From positions 31,962 to 95,961 of the forward strand of contig NZ_QKYK01000022.1 in NCBI RefSeq assembly GCF_003426815.1: a stretch of DNA of 64,000 bases, written 5' to 3'. Source of the DNA: Desertimonas flava (GTDB lineage: Bacteria; Actinomycetota; Acidimicrobiia; Acidimicrobiales; Ilumatobacteraceae). The position numbers were made by a program, and so were the translations under genes. Under the pieces are notes generated by a model. That model had not been told where the DNA came from and ran no database searches. It saw only the letters and a program-made list of their open reading frames with translations. Positions 1 through 8,287 of the stretch are shown here, piece by piece (within the stretch, counting starts at the first letter, position 1; every line of letters begins with the position of its first letter).

Positions 1-378
1 GGCTTCCGCTCAGGCGCCGGCATCCCGGCCTGGCTCGCCGTCGCCGGCATCCTGCTCCTGTTCACGGCGGCGCTGACGTGGCTCGCGGTCATCGCCGGAC
101 TGTCGGCGGGATCGGCCGAAGGGGCGGGCGTGTTCTCGTACCCGCTCATCTTCCTACCGTTCGTCAGCTCGGCCTTCGTGCCGACCGACACGATGCCGGC
201 GGCCGTGCGTTGGTTCGCCGAGCATCAACCGGTGACGTCGATCGTCGACACGATCCGCGGCCTCCTCGCCCAGCAGCCGGTCGGCTCCGAGGCCTGGGGC
301 GCCCTCGCGTGGTGCGGCGCGATCCTGGTCCTCGCCTTCGTGATCGCGACGTCGATCTACCGCCGGAAGATCACCTGA
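1..378 (+). CDS. ABC-2 type transporter permease, C-terminal part (5' truncated by window edge)
   Basis: The frame is open from base 1 to a TGA at 376-378, so only the last 125 residues are present. Three hydrophobic stretches are visible: about residues 10-38, 44-55, and a final one just before the basic end YRRKIT. The sequence PFVSSAFVPTDTMP followed by a P-V-T-S-I-V-D-T-I-R-G-L segment is typical of DrrB-like ABC-2 permeases of drug or polyketide exporters. By family it would pair with an ATPase encoded upstream of the window. The ATG at 130 lies inside the domain and is not the start. The substrate cannot be told. Confidence 0.8.
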   Translation, partial: GFRSGAGIPAWLAVAGILLLFTAALTWLAVIAGLSAGSAEGAGVFSYPLIFLPFVSSAFVPTDTMPAAVRWFAEHQPVTSIVDTIRGLLAQQPVGSEAWGALAWCGAILVLAFVIATSIYRRKIT

Positions 379-412
379 GGCAGGGCAGGTTGGGCAGGGC
401 AGGCTTGGGGCA

Positions 413-1189
413 ATGCTGACGATCGGACAACTGGCGGCCTACGCAGGTGTGACGGTACGGGCGGTGCGCCACTATCACGCCAAGGGCCTGCTGCCCGAGC
501 CGGCGCGGGATCGCTCGGGCTACCGCCGCTATGACGCGGCCGCGGTGGTCGAGCTGATCCGGATCCGGACACTGGCCGAGGCCGGCGTCCCACTGTCGCG
601 GGTGCACGAACTGCTCGCCGCCGGCGACGACGAGTTCTCCGAGGCCATCGACGACATCGACCGGCGGCTGCGCGCCGAGATCCGCGAGCGGCAGATCCAT
701 CGCCGACGCGTGGCCCAACTGGCGGCGGGAGACCGATTGGCGCTCCCGCCCGAGGCGGTCGACTACCTCGACCGGCTGCGTCGGCTCGATGTGCCTGCGC
801 GGGCCATCGAAGCCGAGCGCGACGCGTGGATCCTCGTGGCGGCGCAGATCCCCGAGCAGATGCCGGCCCTGATGGAGCTCAAGCGCGCGCAGATCGAGGA
901 ACCCGCCGTCTCGGCGATGTACCTCGACCTCGTCGAGGCTGCCGACTGGGATGCCAGCGACCCGCGCCTGCCTGCCTTCGCCGACCGACTCGTCGACATG
1001 TTCGAGAGGGACGCCGAGCGTTGGACCGACGGCGAGCCGCCCGACTTCCCGTTGGACGACGAGCTGGTCGAGTTGCTCGATGGGGTGTTCCTGAACGCCG
1101 TGCCCTGCGCTCGGCGGTTGCTGCGGCTCCTCGAGGAGCGAGGTTGGAAGGGTTGGACCCGGCTCGAGCGCATCCGGACCACCGGATAG
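413..1189 (+). CDS. MerR family transcriptional regulator
   Basis: 258 aa. The first 70 residues are a classic MerR winged-helix domain (MLTIGQLAAYAGVTVRAVRHY, then a G-YRRYD wing and the LAEAGVPL segment). A helical dimerisation region follows (residues 75-130), then a roughly 130-residue C-terminal region without a cysteine metal site, so it may bind an organic ligand or act without one. It starts 34 nt after the ABC-2 permease stop on the same strand, so it may control that exporter, as MerR genes next to drug-efflux ABC genes often do. No clear Shine-Dalgarno precedes the ATG. Confidence 0.85.
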   Translation: MLTIGQLAAYAGVTVRAVRHYHAKGLLPEPARDRSGYRRYDAAAVVELIRIRTLAEAGVPLSRVHELLAAGDDEFSEAIDDIDRRLRAEIRERQIHRRRVAQLAAGDRLALPPEAVDYLDRLRRLDVPARAIEAERDAWILVAAQIPEQMPALMELKRAQIEEPAVSAMYLDLVEAADWDASDPRLPAFADRLVDMFERDAERWTDGEPPDFPLDDELVELLDGVFLNAVPCARRLLRLLEERGWKGWTRLERIRTTG

Positions 1190-1219
1190 CACGCTGCGCT
1201 CGACACCTTCACGCCACGT

Positions 1220-1258
1220 CACGACACCTGCACAGCCACCTCACGACAGCTGCACAGC
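1220..1258 (+). promoter_or_regulatory. Two 18-bp direct repeats upstream of the NB-ARC regulator
   Basis: TCACGACACCTGCACAGC (1220-1237) and TCACGACAGCTGCACAGC (1241-1258) differ at one base and are spaced 21 bp apart, two helical turns. They lie just upstream of the presumed -35 region of the gene starting at 1306, a position suited to an activator bound on one face of the DNA. The binding protein is unknown. Confidence 0.45.
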
Positions 1259-1293
1259 GACGGTTCCGGCTCTGCCGATTCACCGGGCGGCCG

Positions 1294-1299
1294 TACACT
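1294..1299 (+). promoter_or_regulatory. Candidate -10 element TACACT, leaderless promoter
   Basis: TACACT ends 6 nt before the GTG at 1306, so transcription would begin at or next to the start codon. No Shine-Dalgarno precedes this GTG, which fits the leaderless mRNAs common in actinobacteria. Confidence 0.4.
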
Positions 1300-1305
1300 T
1301 CGGCC

Positions 1306-3585
1306 GTGGCGGGCGACGCAGACTTCGGAGCGCTCTTGCGCCGGTACCGCCGACGCTCCGGGCTCAGCCAGGAGGAGTTGGCGGCCCGAGCGTTGGTGAG
1401 CACGCGTGCCGTCAGCGACCTCGAGCGGGGCGTCAACGCGCGCCCTCGCCTGCATACTGCCGTCGCTCTGGCCGAGGGACTGGCCCTCGATGCGGAGGAA
1501 CGGGCGACGTTCGAACGGTACGCCCGCCCCGACAGCGAGCCCGTGGTCGGATCACCGCCCCTCGCCGGGCGCGCCCGCCCGCCTCACACCGTCGACTCCT
1601 TCGTCGACAGTCCGAGCCTGGACGATCTGCTCGCCCTCGTCGGCGATCGGTCGAACCGGTTGGTCACCTTGATCGGACCCGGGGGCGCGGGCAAGACACG
1701 GTTGGCCATCGAGCTCGCCCACCGGCTCGATGGGACGGTCGCGTTCGTGGCGCTGGCACCGTTGGACGATCCCACCTTCCTCGCCGTCACCGTGGGCAAC
1801 GCTCTCGGCGCCGAGCCCGGCCCGGCGCGCACCCCGCTCGAGTCGCTCATCGAGCACCTCGCGCCGCTGACGATGACCGTGATTCTCGACAACCTCGAGC
1901 AGGTCGTCGACGCGGCGACCGATCTCGCTGCGGTGATCCGGACGTGCCCCGGCGTGACGATCGTGGCCACCAGCCGCGTGCCGCTCCACATCGGCGGCGA
2001 GGTGCGCTTCCCCGTGCGCCCGCTCGACGAGGGTCGGGCCACGCGCTTGTTCCTCGATCGCGCCGCGGCCGCCGGGTTCGACGCAGCTCCTGCGGCAGGC
2101 GACGAGGGCGCGGTCGCCGAGCTGTGCCGCCGTCTCGACGGACTGCCGCTGGCCATCGAGCTGGCGGCCGCTCGGTCCGGCGTCGTCGCCCCCGCCGACA
2201 TGCTCCACCACCTCGACCAGATCCTCGACCTGCTGAGCGCCGACCGCGGCGACGCGCCCGAGCACCACCGGAGCATGCGCGCCGCACTCGAGTGGAGCTA
2301 CCGGCTGCTCCCTCCCCCGGCCCAGGACGCCTTCGCCGCACTCGGTGCCTTCGCCACCAGCGCGTCGGCCGAGGCCGCCAAGGCGGTCTGGGGCATCGCC
2401 CCGACGGCCGCCCCGCGGTTCTTCGATCTCGTCCAGACGCTCGCCGAGGCGCACCTCGTGAACGTCGAGGCGGCTCCGAGTCCCGGCGAACTGCGCATCG
2501 ACCTGTTCGAGATCGCCCGGCAGTTCGCCCGCCAGAAGCTCGAGGAGTCCGACAACGCCGAGTTGGTGTACGAGCGGCTGGCCCAGCACGCGGCCGACCT
2601 CGTCGCCCGGGCCGAACCCGAGCTGTACGGTCCCGACATGCTCGACTGGCTCGACCTGCTCGACCGGGAGCTCCCGAACCTCCGGGCGGTCGGCAACCGC
2701 CTCGCCGCGCACGGCGGGGACGACGCCGTCGACACCAACCTGCGGCTGGTCGCCGGGCTGCAGCGCTATTGGGACATCCGCTCGCGCTGGTACGAGGGCG
2801 CCGCCTGGCTACGCGACGCCCTGGCGATGCCCGGCGGCAGCGCCGGCGCCCGCGGTGCCGGCCGCAAGGCCTTGGCGGTGATGCAGCGCTGCGTCGGCAA
2901 GCTCGATGACGCCGAGGTCGAGCTCGAGCGGGCCCACGACGAGTACTCGGCCGCCGGCGACGAACGCGGGATCGCTTCGTGTCTCAACAACCGAGCGGTG
3001 ATCGTGCTCGACCGCGCCCAGTACGAGCGGGCGAGCGAGCTGCTGCGCCGGTCGTTGGCGATGTTGGAGGCGTTGGGAGACGACGTGCTCGGTGGCGTCG
3101 TGCTCAACAATCTGGGCCTGGCGACGCTCGGTACGGGTGACCTCCGCGCCGCGTTCGGGACCTGCCGTCGCGGCCATCGGGCGCTCGTGGCGCAGGGCAA
3201 CCTGCACGGTCTCAGCTGGGTCGAGGACAACCTCGCCTCGGTGCTCACCCTCTCCGGGCATCCGCGATGGGCGGTCGCGATCCATGAACGAACGATCAGG
3301 CGGCGAATCGACCTCGGCGACGAGAACGGCTTCGTGTGGTCGCTCGAGGCGCTGGCCGAGGCGTGGACCGGGTGCGGCGAGATGATGCTGGCCGGTCGCG
3401 CCCTCGGCTTCGTCGCCGCCCACCGCGAACGGCTCGGCACCATCCCGGTCCCGATGTTCGTCGAGCAGACCGAGCGGCGACGGGCGGCGCTCGTCGCACG
3501 CATCGGCGAGACACGGTTCCGCCAGCTCTGGGATGAAGGCAGCGAGCTCTCGGCGGAGACCGTGCGGGGCTGGTTCGACAGCTGA
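1306..3585 (+). CDS. XRE-type regulator with NB-ARC ATPase and TPR repeats
   Basis: About 759 aa from the GTG at 1306, which begins at VAGDADFGALLRRYR and is preceded by TACACT. The open frame continues upstream, but there it lies inside the MerR gene. Residues 8-62 are a helix-turn-helix of XRE type (SQEELAARALVSTRAVSDLERG). Walker A is LIGPGGAGKTR around residues 122-132, and a Walker-B-like VILDNLEQV follows about 60 residues later. An NB-ARC/winged-helix part contains GLPLAIELAAAR. The C-terminal 250 residues are TPR-like (for example repeated LNN-A and LG--LGGVVLNNLGLA). By family this is a signal-integrating STAND-type regulator. Its target may be the next operon, which carries three 11-bp direct repeats. 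Confidence 0.85.
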   Translation: MAGDADFGALLRRYRRRSGLSQEELAARALVSTRAVSDLERGVNARPRLHTAVALAEGLALDAEERATFERYARPDSEPVVGSPPLAGRARPPHTVDSFVDSPSLDDLLALVGDRSNRLVTLIGPGGAGKTRLAIELAHRLDGTVAFVALAPLDDPTFLAVTVGNALGAEPGPARTPLESLIEHLAPLTMTVILDNLEQVVDAATDLAAVIRTCPGVTIVATSRVPLHIGGEVRFPVRPLDEGRATRLFLDRAAAAGFDAAPAAGDEGAVAELCRRLDGLPLAIELAAARSGVVAPADMLHHLDQILDLLSADRGDAPEHHRSMRAALEWSYRLLPPPAQDAFAALGAFATSASAEAAKAVWGIAPTAAPRFFDLVQTLAEAHLVNVEAAPSPGELRIDLFEIARQFARQKLEESDNAELVYERLAQHAADLVARAEPELYGPDMLDWLDLLDRELPNLRAVGNRLAAHGGDDAVDTNLRLVAGLQRYWDIRSRWYEGAAWLRDALAMPGGSAGARGAGRKALAVMQRCVGKLDDAEVELERAHDEYSAAGDERGIASCLNNRAVIVLDRAQYERASELLRRSLAMLEALGDDVLGGVVLNNLGLATLGTGDLRAAFGTCRRGHRALVAQGNLHGLSWVEDNLASVLTLSGHPRWAVAIHERTIRRRIDLGDENGFVWSLEALAEAWTGCGEMMLAGRALGFVAAHRERLGTIPVPMFVEQTERRRAALVARIGETRFRQLWDEGSELSAETVRGWFDS

Positions 3586-3625
3586 GCCCGACGGTCGATC
3601 CCGCCGGCCGAGACCTGTGAGTGGA

Positions 3626-3658
3626 CTGTGGGTCATCTGTGGGTCATCTGTGGGTCAC
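3626..3658 (+). repeat. Three tandem 11-bp repeats (CTGTGGGTCAT/C)
   Basis: CTGTGGGTCAT at 3626-3636 and 3637-3647, then CTGTGGGTCAC at 3648-3658. The 11-bp period puts each copy on the same DNA face. The array lies between the NB-ARC regulator and the metallo-hydrolase gene, 77 nt before its ATG, so it may be an operator. Confidence 0.55.
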
Positions 3659-3735
3659 CTTCGTGGTGCCGCGGCGGCCGGTCGTCTTGAGTCGTCCTCA
3701 CCGATGGCATCAGCCCAACGCGAAAGGACACTCCC

Positions 3736-4581
3736 ATGACCACGTCAACCCTCGACCCCCAGGTCGCCCCGTCGCCGATCGGCGTGGGCACCCCGTACCG
3801 GGTGGGTCCCGACACTCACGTGATCCCCGAGCTCGTCGCCGGTCCCGACGGCGCGTTCATCCCGCTCAACTCGATGGTCATCACCGGCGCCGAGCCGATC
3901 ATCGTCGACACCGGCAACGAACTGTCCCGGGCCGACTGGATGGAGGCGGCGTTCTCGATCGTCGATCCGGCCGACGTGCGTTGGGTGTTCCTGTCACACG
4001 ACGACCACGACCACATCGGCAACCTGCCGGCCGTCCTCGACGCCTGCCCGAACGCCACCCTCGTCACCAACTGGTTCACGGTGGAGCGCACGGTACGGGC
4101 GATGGAGCTCCCGCTTCACCGCATGCGGTGGGTGAACGACGGCGAGTCGTTCGACGCCGGCGACCGCACGTTCGTCGCCGTGCGCCCGCCGATCTTCGAC
4201 GGCCCCACCACTCGCGGTCTCTACGACAGCAAGACCGGGATCTACTGGGCGGTCGACAGCTTCGGCTCGCTGCTTCCGGGCTTCGTGACCGACACCGACG
4301 ACGTGCCGGCCGACATGTGGCGCGACAGCTTCACGTTCTTCGCCCAGCTCGTCAGCCCCTGGACGACGATGGTGGACACGGCGAAGTTCGCCGCCAGCGT
4401 CGACCGCGTCGCCCGGCTGGACATCACCGCCGTCGCCAGCGGACACGGCGCGGCCCTGCGAGGTGGTCGCCTCCTGCGGTCGATCGGCATGCTGCGCGAG
4501 CTCACCAGCCAGCCGATCATCCCGGTACCCGGGCAGGCCGACCTCGACGCGATGCTCCTCGCCGGCATCCACGCGGCGTGA
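3736..4581 (+). CDS. MBL-fold metallo-hydrolase (oxygen-binding di-iron protein-like)
   Basis: 281 aa, with AAAGGA about 8 nt before the ATG. The metallo-beta-lactamase fold is shown by PIIVDTGN (55-61) and by the metal motif SHDDHDHIGN (87-96). In register with HxHxDH this reads H88-x-D90-x-D92-H93, so the second His is Asp, as flavodiiron proteins have Glu in HxExD. Later ligands may be D-G-P, D254-like residues in the AVDSFGS stretch, and the H of SGHGAAL. Soluble; no signal peptide. The F420-type oxidoreductase gene follows after 9 nt, so the two are probably co-transcribed. The substrate is unknown; the ligand change suggests an iron centre rather than zinc. Confidence 0.8.
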   Translation: MTTSTLDPQVAPSPIGVGTPYRVGPDTHVIPELVAGPDGAFIPLNSMVITGAEPIIVDTGNELSRADWMEAAFSIVDPADVRWVFLSHDDHDHIGNLPAVLDACPNATLVTNWFTVERTVRAMELPLHRMRWVNDGESFDAGDRTFVAVRPPIFDGPTTRGLYDSKTGIYWAVDSFGSLLPGFVTDTDDVPADMWRDSFTFFAQLVSPWTTMVDTAKFAASVDRVARLDITAVASGHGAALRGGRLLRSIGMLRELTSQPIIPVPGQADLDAMLLAGIHAA

Positions 4582-4590
4582 GGTGACGTC

Positions 4591-5541
4591 GTGCGCATCG
4601 GACTCGCTCTGGCCCAGATCGGGCACTTCGCCGATGCCGAGCAGCTCCGGGCCATGGCGGTCGGGGCCGAGCAGCGGGGCTATGCCTCGCTGTGGGCCCT
4701 CGACCGCCTGCTCGCCCCGGTCTCGCCTCGGTCGGCCTATCCCGGCAATCCCGAAGGCCTGCTGCCCGCCGGCATGGCCGTCAGCCTCGACCCGTTGATG
4801 GCGTTGGCGGCCGCTGCCTCGGTGACGAGCACGATCCGGGTCGGCACCAACATCCTCGTTGCGCCGTGGTACCAACCGGTGCTGCTCGCCCGGTCGCTCG
4901 CGTCGCTCGACGTGCTGAGCGGCGGGCGGCTCGAGATCGGTCTCGGACTCGGCTGGTCGCGCGACGAGTACGACGCCGTCGGTGTGCCCCAGCGCGAGCT
5001 CGGCGAACGACTCGACGACCTGATCCACACGCTCGACGCGCTGTGGCAGCCCGGCGCCGAGCTCGTTCATCACGAGGGCCGCGACTTCCACGTCGTGCCG
5101 TCGAGCTTCCGGCCCGGACCGGTGCAACGCCCGCGACCGCCGATCACCCTCGCCGCCTACACCCCGGCCAGCCTGTCGCGGGTCGGGCGACTCGCCGACG
5201 GGTGGACACCTGCGGGTCTCGACCTGGCGACCACGGCGGCGATGTGGGAGCAGGTGAAGGTGGCGGCCGTCGAGCACGGGCGTGATCCCGATGTGCTCCG
5301 CCTCGTCGTGCGGGCCAACGCCCACCACACTCTTGTTCCACTCGCCGACGGTCGCCCCACGTTCCACGGCTCGGTCGACCAGATCGCTGAGGATGTCCGC
5401 GGTGCGATGGAGATCGGTGCGGCAGATCTGATCCTCGATCTCCAGTCGTGCACGAGCGGCGTCGAGGAGTACCTCGACGTCGCCGACAGGATCAGGGCCG
5501 CGGCAGCCGTGACAACTGCTGACGCCGGTCGTGCCGCCTGA
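4591..5541 (+). CDS. LLM class F420-dependent oxidoreductase
   Basis: 316 aa from a GTG (MRIGLALAQIGHF). It is a TIM-barrel luciferase-like protein with SLWALDRLLAPV near the N terminus, the T-I-R-V-G-T-N-I-L-V-A-PWYQP strand and GRLEIGLGLGWSRDEYDAVG. The last motif is typical of actinobacterial F420-dependent members (TIGR03619-like). It lies 9 nt after the MBL-fold gene. The likely reaction is F420-dependent reduction or oxidation of an unknown organic substrate. FMN cannot be excluded from sequence alone. Confidence 0.85.
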   Translation: MRIGLALAQIGHFADAEQLRAMAVGAEQRGYASLWALDRLLAPVSPRSAYPGNPEGLLPAGMAVSLDPLMALAAAASVTSTIRVGTNILVAPWYQPVLLARSLASLDVLSGGRLEIGLGLGWSRDEYDAVGVPQRELGERLDDLIHTLDALWQPGAELVHHEGRDFHVVPSSFRPGPVQRPRPPITLAAYTPASLSRVGRLADGWTPAGLDLATTAAMWEQVKVAAVEHGRDPDVLRLVVRANAHHTLVPLADGRPTFHGSVDQIAEDVRGAMEIGAADLILDLQSCTSGVEEYLDVADRIRAAAAVTTADAGRAA

Positions 5542-5561
5542 CGGCCACGGCCACCGGATCG

Positions 5562-5599
5562 GTGAGCTGTCGACGCGGATTCCTGCGTCGACAGCTCAC
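5562..5599. repeat. Dispersed hairpin family A, copy 1
   Basis: Perfect 15-bp arms GTGAGCTGTCGACGC (5562-5576) and GCGTCGACAGCTCAC (5585-5599) enclose GGATTCCT. The same unit, with GATCG before and ACTT after it, recurs at 8198 and 18808. Here it sits 20 nt after the oxidoreductase stop, so it could be a terminator, but no T-run follows. Confidence 0.75.
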
Positions 5600-5619
5600 A
5601 CTTTCGCGGGCAGAGCCGT

Positions 5620-5633
5620 GTAATGTTGATTAC
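5620..5633 (+). promoter_or_regulatory. Leaderless promoter with GTAAT/ATTAC inverted repeat
   Basis: GTAAT (5620-5624) and ATTAC (5629-5633) form a small inverted repeat, and a third ATTAC lies just inside the gene (5637-5641). TAATGT (5621-5626) is a good -10 element with 7 nt to the ATG at 5634, so the mRNA would be leaderless. The gene product has a possible DNA-binding C terminus, so autoregulation is conceivable. Confidence 0.5.
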
Positions 5634-6161
5634 ATGATTACAGGCGAGGAGATCCGGGCGTGGTTCGTCGGGCGGTTGCCCGGCGACCTGTTCGAGGAGT
5701 TGGTCGACGTGACCGTCGACCGCGAAGAGATCACCGTCGTAGGCCGCATCCCGGCACCGACCCTCGGCGACGACCCGAGCGCCAGCGAGCGTGAGGCGGC
5801 GATCGACGGCAAGGCATCCGAGTTCCGCGAGCGGACCCGCGAGGATCGCATGGCCGTGGCCCGCGAGGCCGAGCATCGCTTCGAACGGAAGGTGTCGTGG
5901 GGCGTCGAGTGCGGCGGCCGGCGCATCATCTACACCAACGTGTCGGCACCGGTGATGACCCGGCTGCGCCAACCGGAACGCCAGGTGCTCGACCTGCTGG
6001 TGGCCGGCGGTGTGGCACGCAGCCGCAGCGATGCGTTGCAGTGGTGCGTTCGGCTCGTGCAGCGCCACACCGACGAATGGCTGCTGGAGCTGCAGTCGTC
6101 GTTGAGCCACGTGCGCGACGTGCGGTCGAAAGGGCCCGACGTGCGGCCCGAGTCCGCGTGA
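5634..6161 (+). CDS. Conserved hypothetical protein, possible ribbon-helix-helix-like C terminus
   Basis: 175 aa from the ATG at 5634 (MITGEEIRAWFVGRLPGD). The open frame runs further up into hairpin A, but the -10 element argues for this ATG. The N-terminal 90 residues are acidic and charged, followed by a beta-like stretch GRRIIYTNVSAP. The C-terminal segment RLRQPERQVLDLLVAGGVAR, continuing into SRSDALQWCVRLV, looks like the helix-loop-helix of small DNA-binding proteins in actinobacteria. I do not know its function. The truncated-hemoglobin gene starts 10 nt downstream. Confidence 0.7.
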   Translation: MITGEEIRAWFVGRLPGDLFEELVDVTVDREEITVVGRIPAPTLGDDPSASEREAAIDGKASEFRERTREDRMAVAREAEHRFERKVSWGVECGGRRIIYTNVSAPVMTRLRQPERQVLDLLVAGGVARSRSDALQWCVRLVQRHTDEWLLELQSSLSHVRDVRSKGPDVRPESA

Positions 6162-6171
6162 CACTGTGCCC

Positions 6172-6642
6172 ATGACGGCCTCGGAGCCCACACCGACGAT
6201 CTACGAGTGGCTGGGCGGTGCCGACGCACTGCACCGCCTCACGGAGGCGTTCTACGCCCACGTCCACGCCGACGCCATCCTGGCGCCGGTCTTCGCCGGG
6301 ATGGACGCCGACCATCCCGCTCACGTCGCCGTCTGGCTCGGTGAGGTCTTCGGAGGGCCGGCCGGCTACTCGGCCCACCACGGCGGCCACGCCCACATGG
6401 CCAGCCGCCATCTCGGCCGCGGGATCACCGAGGAGCAGCGCCAGCGATGGGTCACCCTACTGATGCAGACCGCCGACGAGGTGGGATTGCCCACCGACCC
6501 GGAGTTCCGCGCCGTGTTCGCCTACTACGTCGAGTGGGGCACCCGCATGGCCCTCATCTACTCCGGCCCCAACCCGCCGCCGGTGCTCGAGGCTCCGATG
6601 CCGCATTGGGGATGGAACCAGACCCCACCGTGGACCGGCTGA
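6172..6642 (+). CDS. Group II truncated hemoglobin
   Basis: 156 aa from the ATG at 6172; a GTG two codons earlier is also possible. The 2-over-2 globin pattern is clear. It opens IYEWLGGADALHRLTEAFY with the B10 Tyr region, then LAPVFAGMDADHPAHVAVWLGEVFGG. The proximal His is in MASRHLGRGI, followed by the G8 Trp in EEQRQRWVTLL. Length and the GG-x-x-Y spacing fit group II (GlbO-type). By family it binds O2 or NO and may serve redox or NO detoxification. It is probably co-transcribed with the leaderless gene 10 nt upstream. Confidence 0.9.
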   Translation: MTASEPTPTIYEWLGGADALHRLTEAFYAHVHADAILAPVFAGMDADHPAHVAVWLGEVFGGPAGYSAHHGGHAHMASRHLGRGITEEQRQRWVTLLMQTADEVGLPTDPEFRAVFAYYVEWGTRMALIYSGPNPPPVLEAPMPHWGWNQTPPWTG

Positions 6643-6667
6643 CCGACGACCGCGGGGCGTCGCCGAT

Positions 6668-6708
6668 CGCGTGACGCTTGCGACATCGGACGCGTGACGC
6701 TTCACGCG
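6668..6708 (+). promoter_or_regulatory. Candidate operator upstream of the P450
   Basis: A perfect inverted repeat CGCGTGA (6691-6697), CGCT, TCACGCG (6702-6708). The left part CGCGTGACGCTT also occurs as a direct repeat at 6668-6679, 23 bp upstream. It sits in the 222-nt gap before the P450 and fits a TetR-like dimer site. No cognate regulator is adjacent. Confidence 0.4.
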
Positions 6709-6864
6709 CACGCCCTCGCGACTCCTGCCGCGAGGATCTCTGATCCGACCCCACACGATCGCCACCCGATCCGCGGCGCCCTCGCCTCCGAACATGGGAC
6801 GGCGCTCACCGCGTCGACGAACGCAGAGCAGGGGCGAACGCCCGTCCTGATCGAGAGGTCTCCA

Positions 6865-8139
6865 GTGCCGCAGCATCCCGACGAACACGACCGGAGCCAG
6901 GCCCGCGGCGACAGCACGACGCCGGCCAGAGGAGAACCGGTGGGCGACTGGGCAACCGACTTCGACATCTTCGACCCGGAGTACGTACAGCATCCGTTCG
7001 CGATCTGGGACGAACTGCGACAGGTGTGCCCGGTCGCGCAGAGTGCGCGGTGGGGCGGCTCGTACCTTCTCACCACCCACGCCGACGTGCTGAGCACGGC
7101 TCACGACGTCGACCGGTTCTCCTCGAGCTCGGTTCTGGTCGTGCCGGTCCCGTTCACCTACGACGAGCACGGCAACCGGTCACGACCGGTCATCAATGCC
7201 GATCCACCCGAACACGGTCCAGAGCGGCGTCTGATGCTGCCGTTCTTCACACGGCTGGCGGCCGAGCGCTACCGCGAGCCCACACGTGAGATGTGCCGCC
7301 GGCTTCTGCTGCAGTTCGTCGACGACGAAACAGTCGACGTCGCCCAGGACTACGCCAGGCAGATCCCGACCCGGGTCATCGCCGACATTCTCGGTCTCGA
7401 CCCGGAGCGTGGAGAGGAGTTCACCGAGTGGGTGCGAGGCGCACTCGAACTCGGCCTCATGGACTCCGAGATCCTCCGACGGAGCCGGGAGGCGGTCGAA
7501 TCGTTCCTCGACAGAGAGATCGAACGTCGTCGGGAGGAGCCGGGGGATGACCTCATCTCGTTCCTGCTCACCGCCGAGATTCACGGCCAATCCATGCCCC
7601 TGCACGTACTCCGCAGCACCCTGTCGCTCATGCTCGTGGCCGGCATCGACACCACGTGGAGCGCGATCGGAGCCGCACTGTGGCACCTCGCGCGCCATTC
7701 GCAGGATCGTCGGCGTCTCGTGGCCGAACCCGAACTGATCCCAGTCGCCGTGGAGGAGTTCCTCCGTGCCTACTCGCCGGTGACGATGGCCCGCGTCGCG
7801 CGCGCGGACGCCACCGTCGGGACGACACACGTCGAGGCCGGCGCGAGGATCCTGCTCAACTTCCCGGCCGCGAACCGCGATCCGGCCGTGTTCGACCGCC
7901 CCGACGAGGTGATCGTGGACCGCGGGGTGAACCCGCACATCGCCTTTGGCACCGGTATCCACCGCTGCCTCGGCGCGAACCTCGCTCGCATGGAGATGCA
8001 AGTCGCGATCGAGGAGTTCCTGGGCGCGATCCCCGAGTTCGAGCTGAGCGACCCAGCCGCTGTCGCGTGGACCGGCGGCCAGGTGCGCGGGCCGCGCCAC
8101 GTGCCGGTCCGCATCCTCGAGCGACCGGGTCGGCCTTGA
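6865..8139 (+). CDS. Cytochrome P450
   Basis: 424 aa from the GTG at 6865, preceded by GAGAGG 6 nt away. The frame is open 57 codons further up, but that part is unlike a P450. I-helix oxygen-binding motif VAGIDTT at 258-264; ExxR motif E298-F-L-R301; heme loop FGTGIHRCLG at 361-370 with ligand C368. The length fits soluble bacterial class I P450s that use a ferredoxin. No ferredoxin or reductase gene is adjacent. The C terminus DPAAVAWTGGQVRGPRHVPV resembles the CYP107/CYP125-like actinobacterial groups. Substrate unknown. Confidence 0.95.
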   Translation: MPQHPDEHDRSQARGDSTTPARGEPVGDWATDFDIFDPEYVQHPFAIWDELRQVCPVAQSARWGGSYLLTTHADVLSTAHDVDRFSSSSVLVVPVPFTYDEHGNRSRPVINADPPEHGPERRLMLPFFTRLAAERYREPTREMCRRLLLQFVDDETVDVAQDYARQIPTRVIADILGLDPERGEEFTEWVRGALELGLMDSEILRRSREAVESFLDREIERRREEPGDDLISFLLTAEIHGQSMPLHVLRSTLSLMLVAGIDTTWSAIGAALWHLARHSQDRRRLVAEPELIPVAVEEFLRAYSPVTMARVARADATVGTTHVEAGARILLNFPAANRDPAVFDRPDEVIVDRGVNPHIAFGTGIHRCLGANLARMEMQVAIEEFLGAIPEFELSDPAAVAWTGGQVRGPRHVPVRILERPGRP

Positions 8140-8197
8140 GCCCGGCGTCGGAGGACAGCCCTCGCCGTGGCCACCGGCGCCACGCCGTCGGAGATCG

Positions 8198-8235
8198 GTG
8201 AGCTGTCGACGCGGATTCCTGCGTCTACAGCTCAC
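8198..8235. repeat. Dispersed hairpin family A, copy 2
   Basis: Arms GTGAGCTGTCGACGC (8198-8212) and GCGTCTACAGCTCAC (8221-8235), one mismatch, with the same GGATTCCT loop as copy 1. It lies between the converging P450 and tail-collar genes, where a bidirectional terminator would be expected. Confidence 0.75.
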
Positions 8236-8287
8236 ACTTCTCAGGCGATGTCTGGCTCGGCGAGGTCCTCGGATTGCCCTCGTCTAC

